From assembly GCA_036897095.1 (NCBI GenBank), contig JAYMSP010001712.1, positions 1 through 29,472 on the forward strand: a DNA stretch of 29,472 bases. The letters run 5' to 3'. The notes beneath the pieces are model-generated. The model ran no database searches. It worked only from the letters and a program-made list of their open reading frames with translations, and was not told the DNA's origin. The DNA comes from Plantago elongata (lineage: Eukaryota > Streptophyta > Magnoliopsida > Lamiales > Plantaginaceae). Below, piece after piece: positions 21,964 to 29,472 of the stretch (the first letter of the stretch is position 1; every line of letters starts with the position of its first letter). The position numbers and the translations under genes were made by a program.

Positions 21964-23609
21964 GAGACTTGCTTATTACTTTGCCCTTGTTAGTTCGCTT
22001 AATTACGCGTTCAACCAGATACTAGTAGTCTACTATGTTCTTCAATATAATATATTCTATCTACCACCCATTTGTCCTGTTCCTTCCGATTTCAGTAATG
22101 ACCGTATTAAATATCTACTCCTTTCTTCCTTTACAATTAGTTCACTTTCTCAATATCTCAATATCTACGAGTATGAGGGGTTCATGACCCATATAATGAT
22201 AAGATTCGTGTTTAGTTTGTTAATTTATTATTAATTATAATCTGCATGAATGATGTTAGAGGTGAAGGGAGGAGGATGCGGATAGGTGCGATCACACTCC
22301 GAGCTTTCAAACTTTTTTTAGTATATATATAGTTTATTTGATAAATTTCAAAATTCACACTCATTATTTTGATCCAATAAAAAAATTACTTCCTCTTAAT
22401 ACATGTTGTATAAATTTTCTAAGTAAAAAAAATTGTATTGTATCACAAAATCTATCGAGAGATTATTTAGCCTATATTATTAATAAAATTATTCATGTTA
22501 TTAAAAAAGTTGTTAATGAAATAAATTTTATTATAATATGGAATTTTTTGTTTGAAAATAGGTGTTTTGATTAATAATATATTTTTTAATGTTATTCATG
22601 ACGTTTATGTTACATGTTAATTAAGTTACTAAGCGGTTTCGTTTCATATAGAACCGATTCGATTTGTGTATGAGAAAATACACCATTCATAACTTAGCGC
22701 ATAATTCACCCCCTCAAATAAAAAATTATCACTTCACCCCTGAATGATGTAAGCTTACAATGTGTATCGAATTCTAAAAAGAAATAAAAATTTAACTTTT
22801 ACTTAAAGTTGCTCAATTTTATTTTTTTATCATTTTAAAATAAATATATAATTTTTTTTAAACGACAAAAATTATAACTACTCACTACATTACTTATATA
22901 TCAACCACACATATACTCATCGTATACTTCCATCAGGGATCGACCTACTCCATTCCACTCCACCACTTTATACCTCCCAAAATAAAATAAATATATAATA
23001 ATAGTAGTATTCATAACTACTTTTAATAAAAATATATAAACTAAATAATCAAACTAAATACCAACAAAGTCATAAGATAATCCTTCGGCGTTATAATTTT
23101 TCCTCATTTTACGAACTCTAAGATGTTAGAAAGATAGCGCGAGTGAAGCTGACTAACTGCGACCTATTCGTGATGGAACATATTGAAAAATTCAACGTCG
23201 GTTGTGAGAAGATTTTCCAAACGATATATAAATGTGTTAATGATACAAATTAAGTGATTGGAGCTTTCTATTAAAACGAAAGTTTGTTTGAGAGAGATAA
23301 TTAAAGAAACAAAAAGAACAGGCATTTTGAGCGAGTACATAGACATCAGGTCAAGACGATTATTGAAGACATCAAATGAGTTTAGACAAGTGAGTTGAAG
23401 TCCAATTTGGTTCATGAGCTAGTGACATACAAGATCAACGATTCTACACAGCTGCACTGACAAGTAAATACACAGAGTAGTTAAAATAATGCGGAACTCA
23501 TCAGTCATGTACAGTGTAATGAATTAATCGAGTTATCTGATGTCATTATTGGGTGTGTTTGTGTGTGTGTTTGAGGTTACCTTTTTTTTTTTTAACATAA
23601 AATTAGCTC
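21964..23609. other. AT-rich intergenic region
   Basis: The left end is the upstream flank of the lipase gene. The rest has long A/T runs and a short GT repeat near 23552-23572. Open frames at 22338-22574 (+) and 23164-23415 (-) show no known motif. The second lies in a stretch of less biased composition (about 23090-23460) that could be an old gene or element fragment, but I cannot identify it. Confidence 0.45.
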
Positions 23610-24715
23610 AATTGATTGTTAATGAATCAATTTTATTTTAACTACAACCTCATAGTTCACTTTAATTTTACACCAAAATCTTCATTTTTAAAATCTACAT
23701 TAAAACTTTTATAACTATTTTAAGCTAACATGCCGGTTAGATGGCGTTAACTCTCTGTTAGTTTTATTTTCAAATTACACCAAAACCTGCAGAAATTTAC
23801 ACTCGTTACCGAAACTTTTGCAAAAACTTACATTCGCCACCTGAACCTTTTCCGAGAATGAAATTTTACACAAAATATGATCATTGTTATATATTTAATT
23901 ACATTTTTGATTTTAAACGAGTTAGGGTCAAGGATGAGTCATGATTAATCTTCCTCCCCATATTTGTGTATATCGCATTTTCTTTCAGGTTTAGTACATG
24001 CATGATGGATATATAATTTTTTTTTTGCAATTCTTAACAAATCTTATGGATTGATGATAATTGTAATTTGATTGTCATTTAAAATCTCCAATAACATAAT
24101 ATTTGACACAATTATTTGTGACATGGTAGTTTTTTTTGTTGGTTATTGTACGTTACTTTGAACTTTGAAGCACAAATATATTTTAGAGGCTCCATTATTT
24201 GTCAAAATTACTTTTTTATTTTTTTAATAACAAAATGATAGAAAATGTGTGTGGAATTTAATTTGGATTTACTAGCTACATATTTGACAATTCCATTTAT
24301 GATAAACATTATTAATTATATATGCTAATTTACATATGTGCAAATATAAACAAGGTAAATGTTCAAATTGAAAGGAAAAACCAAACTCATTATTACTTGA
24401 AAAATACAATTTGAAATATCATAAAAACTAAAAGAATATTATGAACTTTTTCATTCTAGGAAAAAAAATCGACAAGCAAGTGCAATTTTTTGTAAAGGTT
24501 TCGGTAACGAGTGTAAATTTCTGCAAATGTTTTGGTGTAATTTGAAAATAAAACTAACGGATAGTTAACACTATCTAACCTTTGTGTTAGGTAAAAATTT
24601 TACCAAAAATTTTAATGTAGACTTTGAAGAAAAAAATTTCGGTGTAAAATTAAAGTGAGTTAAAAAGCAAGTTATAGTGAAAAATAAAATGGTCACATTG
24701 TTAAATAAAGATATT
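23610..24715. mobile_element. long-inverted-repeat (foldback or MULE-like) non-autonomous element
   Basis: Two arms of about 300 bp are inverted copies of each other: about 23610-23930 and about 24377-24715. Shared words include CACTTTAATTTTACACC, GTTAGTTTTATTTTCAAATT + ACACCAAAAC and GAAATTTACACTCGTTACCG on the left, each present in reverse complement on the right. The roughly 450-bp centre has no ORF. Long terminal inverted repeats with a non-coding centre fit a foldback element or a non-autonomous Mutator-like element. Exact ends and target-site duplication are unresolved. Confidence 0.75.
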
Positions 24716-25847
24716 GTCGCAAAAGTAAAGAGGGGTGCGTAAATTGTAACGACCAAGAATGTCATGAAATTATGGATATGTTCCTCTACAAATAGCTAGC
24801 ATGTGTGTACGACGAGGGAGAATTCAAAATGTCAAACTTCCATAATACATGGTCATTTTCAATTTCACACCTCCACCTACAAGTTTGTACCAACATAGTA
24901 TTTGTCCTTGTTTTCTTTGGACTAGTAATTCTGCTTTGACTTCCTGTTTTTCACTATTCTTATCAATTTTGTCAAAATCCTCTTTGTTTTGTCGAAAATT
25001 ACTACCTAAATCAAATCTATCACATTTCAGTATTAAACAAAGTGACGTAGGAGAAATCATGGATTCAAATTTTGATTTCGGATTATATTCCGGATATTTG
25101 AAATTAAGAGACGTATCAAGATGTCTCGAAAATATATCAGAGCGTTTCACAAATGTATATTTTAAAGTATTACATAATAAACTGTTCAATGGAGACTCAT
25201 AGATCATAAAAATCCCATAATGTCATCTATGATTAAAAACCCATCAGTGCAACAACTGAACACTGGATTTTTTTTTTTTACAGCCTAGTGAGTGAGACAA
25301 TGTCACTTTTAATACACTACTTTCACAATGATCAATTTCAATATATTAGTTCAACAAATATGGAATTTTAATACTCCAATTAACATATACAAACTGTATT
25401 TTCGAGATTTAAAAAAAAGCGAAACGGAGCGATATTATCCGATAATTATTGGCCGTTTAGTACAAAACGGAACGATATTTGGAATCAAGAAAGGAACACA
25501 ATTAGCTATTGGTGCTATGATCATAAGGAGCCACCCCTCGAAGAGCCGGTATAAATGTGCTCAACACGTGATAACAGAGAGTCAAGCCAAGATGAAGCAA
25601 TACTAACCCAACAAAGACCTGAATAGTCCAATTCCAATATCAACTTAAACCATATATGAAGCCATGTACCACATATAAATGACCTCATCAATCCCTTAGA
25701 ATTGTATGGGAGAGAATTATCCTTGTTTCATGATCATGACTTAGATATTACTAATCAACGTGGATATTTAATAGTTATGTTGGATCATTTGTAAAATTAA
25801 AAAGTCTCTTGCAAAAATATTTTTAAATCAAAAAAACTACTATATAA
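24716..25847. other. intergenic region without recognised genes
   Basis: Two open frames overlap on opposite strands: 24849-25202 (+) and 24824-25207 (-, 127 codons). The minus frame has a charged, Lys/Glu-rich middle (NKEDFDKIDKNSEKQEVKAE) that could be a retroelement gag fragment, but no domain is recognisable. The frame at 25328-25606 (+) also has no known motif. Confidence 0.4.
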
Positions 25848-25945
25848 TAAAGAAGTGCAACTCAGTTGATAAGATCTTTAACTAATAAGTTAGGGTTCGG
25901 GTAACTATTTAACCCCTTAAAAAATGGACTACTATGTAAATAAAG
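25848..25945 (+). repeat. tRNA-derived SINE, copy 2
   Basis: It carries an A-box-like TGCAACTCAGTTGATAAG (25856-25873) and a B-box-like GGTTCGGGTAA (25894-25904). It shares ACTAATAAGTTA followed by GTTCG with the copy at 19501-19620. A flanking 3' part with GGACTACTATG parallels GGCTACTCCAC in copy 1. Confidence 0.5.
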
Positions 25946-28397
25946 CAAGTTGGGAGTCCTGAGATTTGGGACAAACGGACTAGTTTTATTTCCACCCAAA
26001 GTTAATAAAAGTCTTATTTATTCAACGTTAAATCAACTTAATTATGCTTGCTTGGCCAGCCACGGTTAATGAATTGATTAATTTTCAAGCCCCAAATTGA
26101 AGATATATATTTGAATTATGTGAGAACACGAATACGTTCGAGACCATTAATTGAATTCCCCTAGCCAGTGAGGAAAATGGAACATGACGATCAAATTTAT
26201 GACATCATGAGAACAAAAATGATTTTCCCAACATGAATTATTGAAATACAACACAGATGACGTATCACAATTTGAATTGTTTTGTAACCTATTACATTTC
26301 CTAATAATTCATTCGGTTAATTTGAACTCCCAATTAATCACAAACTTTATATGATGATAGACCCTCTCGACTTTAAATCCTAGCGACCTCCTCTATAGAC
26401 TATTTTGTGTATATACAAATATTCGATCAGTCAATCTCGTCATCATTTTCAAATATCATACACTTCTGCCGTTTGATAATTCATCTGTTGACTTCCTTTT
26501 GTGGCAAAATCAAAACTATACCGGAACTTTGTTTTAAAAGTTGGATCTGAAATGGTTGCATATTGTTGTTCTTTTGAATATTCAAATATATAAACGTCCA
26601 CGCCATTTATTTAATTTGGTAAGGTAGCAACTGGCGTCAAATTTATACTTGAAGGTATATATGATATCTATATGAATATGAACTGTCAAGCTGACGATTA
26701 TGTTGCTTTATGAAGCAAAGGAAGTAACATAAAGTTGATATTGCATCACTTGGCTATCCCAAAGTTGAATACTACAAACTACGTGCTCTAATTTATAAGT
26801 TAGGAACAACACCATGAAGGATCCTTAAGAGCACGCTAGGGAATCAGTTCGAAGTGGCTTTGACCATTATGTTAATTGAGTTGCATTCCCGTCTGGCTCC
26901 TCCCGTAAATTTTGTCTCAAGCAACCATGCCAATTGAACTCACCTTGCAAGGGGTGGGGGTGCATTTTTCACATATAGTAAAGGTTTGGATCGAACATTG
27001 TGGTCACGTACAAATGCTACCGATCGATGTCATCATGAATGATCGTCAGTTGAAATATCTCGTACGTTTTAACCTACTAAGAAGTTTTGCACGTAAATGG
27101 ATGATAATTTGCGCAATCTAACAACCAAGTTGGTTTTGACAAGGGAATTTTAGCTAGCTAGCTAGGATTAAAGGTCAGTCACAAATTAATCACAATTACC
27201 TCTAATTAAGTACTTCTGGTCAATCATATATAATTCGTCATGCAATTGGTCATAAGACTAAAAACGACACCATATAACATACTATTCCCTACCCATAAGG
27301 GTATTGGTCATAAGACTAAAAACGACACCATATAACATACTATTATTCCCTACCCATAAGGGTGATTGTCTATTGAATTCACTCATTATTATATGCAGAC
27401 TCGTCCCTTGGACGACCTAGCTAAATAATCCACAAATTAGCTGACTTTATAATCTGCATTCTCATGTACTAATCACCAAATATGTATATATTAGTTAAGT
27501 TAATTAATTTGTAGTTTTGTACCCAAGTAGATTGATGAAGCAGACATAATATACCGATCTGGTCTAATTGCTTGACTTTCTTTTAGTTTTATCACACGAA
27601 AAGTTGACCCCAATGCATAGAAAAGTAATTGAATAATTAAAAGAAAGTCTATTTCACTTTAATTTTGTTGGTGGTCATGTTATCGCACGCATGAGTGCTA
27701 TGGTGAATGATAGACTATATGCAACTTTAAGTTGCGTAAGGTGGAAAAATGCTATTCACGTTTATAACGTTCATCTTACTTTAGTTTCGAAAGATGCATT
27801 TTAGTCGTCTTTCTTCTAGTATAAATGATTCATTAATAAGTATTTCGATGTGTAGATGAGTAAACTACAAATGTATAGTGAAATGTGCATGTATTATTTT
27901 TGACGTTCTTTGAACAAAATTTGATGTTTTTTTCCCGTTCATTTTTATAACTTATAAAGAGTTAATATGTATTTATAAGTCACGACATATCAAATCTCTT
28001 GAAGTTAAATAATTTTATGAGAAGTATCCCACTAAAAAGTTTAACGTATACGTACGACTACGAGTGAATATAAAATAATTCCAAAACGTACAAAATCATG
28101 AATAGTCGTCATGGGATACTAATTAAGTTGTACACTCAGATACAAAAGACACAACCAATTTCGTTCAATCTTCAAGTTAGTTAGTTGATATAAATATAAT
28201 TTGTCATCCGCGCATCTAAGGTATTCATCATATACTAGATGGTTAACGACTGACATTCAAAATCAACGACAATAATTAAGCTACACCATTATCTTTATTT
28301 TTTAGCATCAAATTGAAGATATATAACCATATCACAAAAGGAAACAAACAATTTTGGAGAAAACGCCTCTCTAACGAACGGTGCAATACTTTGTGTG
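25946..28397. other. intergenic region without recognised genes
   Basis: Apart from the tandem duplication at 27245-27363 I see no gene, RNA or transposon end. The frame at 26912-27121 (+) sits in a locally more GC-balanced stretch (26860-27120), perhaps a gene fragment, but shows no motif. Confidence 0.45.
27245..27363 (+). repeat. 58/61-bp tandem direct duplication
   Basis: Copy 1 (27245-27302) and copy 2 (27303-27363) are identical except for three extra bases (ATT) in copy 2 inside ACTATTATTCCC. They begin ATTGGTCATAAGAC and end CCCATAAGGGT. The near-perfect identity indicates a recent local duplication. Confidence 0.95.
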
Positions 28398-28400
28398 CTA

Positions 28401-28992
28401 GGACCATCCACAATGGTGGTTAGCCGACGGCGCGTCGTCGTCGTCGCCACGTTATTTTTTTTTAAATTTTCATATCATAAAATTGTTAAGTTAAAATAAA
28501 TAAAATTGTATTTTATTAAAAACGTTTTAAAATTTAAAGGCATAGAACAAATGAATAATTAAATTTTGAATTTTCAATTTGGAATTCTAAATTGAAAAAG
28601 TCGGGGGGAAATTCAAAATTCAAAATGAATAATTAAAAAATTAAAAAAAATTCAAATTTGGTCTCATTTTGTAGATCATGAAAAAACGTATCCGTTGGTG
28701 ATTTTTTAATATTTTTTTATTAAATATTTTTGGAGATATTATCGTTCGAAAACGGATAAAAATCGAAAATCGGAAGAACAAATAAAACGAAAAAAATAAA
28801 AAAGGGGAGGGGACGTGGCAACAGCCGATTGGGCAGCGGCTGCTGCCCGCGCCGTGCCAGGCGCATTGCGCGCCGTGGCACGGCACCAATCACCTCGCCG
28901 CGCCTATTGGCGCGGCAAAAAACGATCGTTGGGCCGCCTTTGGTGCGGCACCGGGCACGACGCCGTGCCAACGGTGGCCCATTGTGGGTCGT
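28401..28992 (+). mobile_element. PIF/Harbinger-like non-autonomous element, 592 bp
   Basis: The left end GGACCATCCACAATGG (28401-28416) is inverted as CCATTGTGGGTCGT at the right end (28979-28992), sharing the CCACAATGG core. CTA flanks both sides (28398-28400 and 28993-28995), fitting the 3-bp target duplication of the PIF/Harbinger superfamily, although TWA is the usual form. The left half is AT-rich and the right 180 bp are very GC-rich with several perfect hairpins. There is no coding sequence. Confidence 0.6.
28831..28969 (+). repeat. cluster of GC-rich hairpins inside the PIF-like element
   Basis: Perfect or near-perfect inverted repeats follow each other: GGGCAGC/GCTGCCC (28831-28848), GCCGTGCCA/TGGCACGGC around GCGC/GCGC (28851-28884), GCCGCGCC/GGCGCGGC (28897-28916), the palindrome AACGATCGTT (28921-28930), GGTGC/GCACC (28942-28952) and GGCACG/CGTGCC (28954-28969). 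Confidence 0.85.
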
Positions 28993-29149
28993 CTAACCCA
29001 TGTGGTCGACCTTGTTCATGTATGATGTTCACCGATATAAGAACATCTCCAACGGTGACGGTACGATAGCGCGTCGTCGTGTCACAACGACACGTCGTCG
29101 TCGTTTTTGCTGCAGTGGTGACACGTCGTCATCGCCACGTCATATTTTT

Positions 29150-29240
29150 AAAATTCTAAATTCAAAATTCAAATTTAAATTCAAATTCAAAATTCAAAAT
29201 TCAAAATTCAAATTCAAATTCAAATTCAAAATTCAAAATT
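29150..29240 (+). repeat. AAATTC-type low-complexity tract
   Basis: Irregular tandem copies of AAATTC and AAAATTC run through this segment. A similar but less regular tract is seen at 28560-28660 in the neighbouring element. Confidence 0.85.
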
Positions 29241-29300
29241 ACAAACAAGGCAGAAGGTAAAAAAACAAAGTCGACACACTACAGAAGCGATCCTTCTCCA

Positions 29301-29472
29301 TTAGGGTTTAGGGAACAACTGTTGGCCAAGTACTTCCAAGTGTGCTTTGGACAGTTCGGGCAAGTTGTCGTAGTTTGCCACAAGTGACCTGTACGTGTCC
29401 ATCATCTTCGCTCTTGCCTTACGCTCCCCCCCCCCCCCCCCCCTCCCCCCCCCCCCCTCCTCCTGCCGACCC
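29301..29472 (-). CDS. C-terminal coding fragment, unidentified, within the PIF-like element
   Basis: The minus strand is open from the window edge to TAA at 29301-29303. The last 41 codons have normal composition and read ERKARAKMMDTYRSLVANYD followed by a Leu/Glu-rich end, resembling the C-terminus of a charged, helical protein. The upstream codons are almost all Gly because of C runs at 29426-29443 and 29445-29457, which may be a sequence error. In PIF/Harbinger elements a second gene encodes a Myb/SANT-like DNA-binding partner; this could be its tail, but I cannot show it. Confidence 0.35.
   Translation of the reverse strand, partial: GRQEEGGGGRGGGGGERKARAKMMDTYRSLVANYDNLPELSKAHLEVLGQQLFPKP

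Larger units (their letters stand above)
29041..29472. mobile_element. second PIF/Harbinger-like element, left part, runs off the window
   Basis: It begins GAACATCTCCAACGGTGACG after TAA (29038-29040), the favoured target site of PIF/Harbinger elements. Its first 110 bp share the CGCGTCGTCGT and CGCCACGTYAT words with the neighbouring element at 28401-28992, so the two are related. An AAATTC-type low-complexity tract follows, then a short coding tail (29301-29472). The other end is outside the window. Confidence 0.5.

Noticed and set aside
23605..23640. A-box-like word TTAGCTCAATTGATTG as a third SINE
   Set aside because: No B-box follows at the expected distance, and the segment lies in or beside the outer end of the foldback arm.
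24824..25207. Overlapping 127-codon (-) and 117-codon (+) frames as a possible gene
   Set aside because: Neither shows a domain, a start context or splice continuation. They occupy the same DNA and at most one could be an element fragment.
26860..27120. Possible microRNA precursor (a CTGGCTCC word resembling miR160)
   Set aside because: Only eight bases match and no complementary arm giving a stem was found nearby.
27140..28400. CRISPR-like or other spaced repeat array
   Set aside because: The only repeat is the two-copy tandem duplication at 27245-27363; there are no spacers, and the DNA is eukaryotic.

Overview
This is plant nuclear DNA, most likely from a eudicot. The genes are split by short GT-AG introns, the intergenic DNA is AT-rich, and the transposon families (Ty1/copia, an L1-type LINE, tRNA-derived SINEs, PIF/Harbinger-like elements) are typical of angiosperms. 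Species and family cannot be fixed from the sequence alone.

Layout. 1-3120: a decayed Ty1/copia retrotransposon on the minus strand. Its 5' LTR, primer-binding site, gag, protease and integrase lie inside the window, and its reverse transcriptase would lie to the left of base 1. 3192-3745: two broken remnants of the last exon of an FAD monooxygenase, followed by a tRNA-like sequence. 4019-6062 (-): an intact six-exon FAD-dependent monooxygenase of the plant MO1/CTF2 type. 7621-9544 (+): an eight-exon Rab GTPase of the RABD2/Rab1 (ARA-5) class. 10439-13593 (-): a seven-exon RGG-repeat mRNA-binding protein of the HABP4/SERBP1 (RGGA) class; its upstream region carries a telo-box and four TGGGCY motifs. 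14440-18230 (-): a degenerate LINE. 20238-21800 (-): an intronless plastid-type phospholipase A1 (PLA1-Igamma class). 21964-29472: about 7.5 kb without a recognisable host gene, holding a long-inverted-repeat (foldback) element, a SINE, a 58/61-bp tandem duplication, one complete 592-bp PIF/Harbinger-like element with a cluster of GC hairpins, and the start of a second one that runs off the end.

The four intact genes are housekeeping or stress-related genes with no evident shared pathway. The monooxygenase and Rab genes are divergent, and the Rab and RGG genes are convergent. I reconstructed every exon join by hand; all joins keep frame and use GT-AG sites. I found no convincing new biological system. 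The most interesting items are the decayed monooxygenase duplication array with a tRNA-like insert, the LTR enhancer-like triplet with 22-bp period, the hairpin array in the PIF-like element, and the telo-box/site II promoter of the RGG gene.
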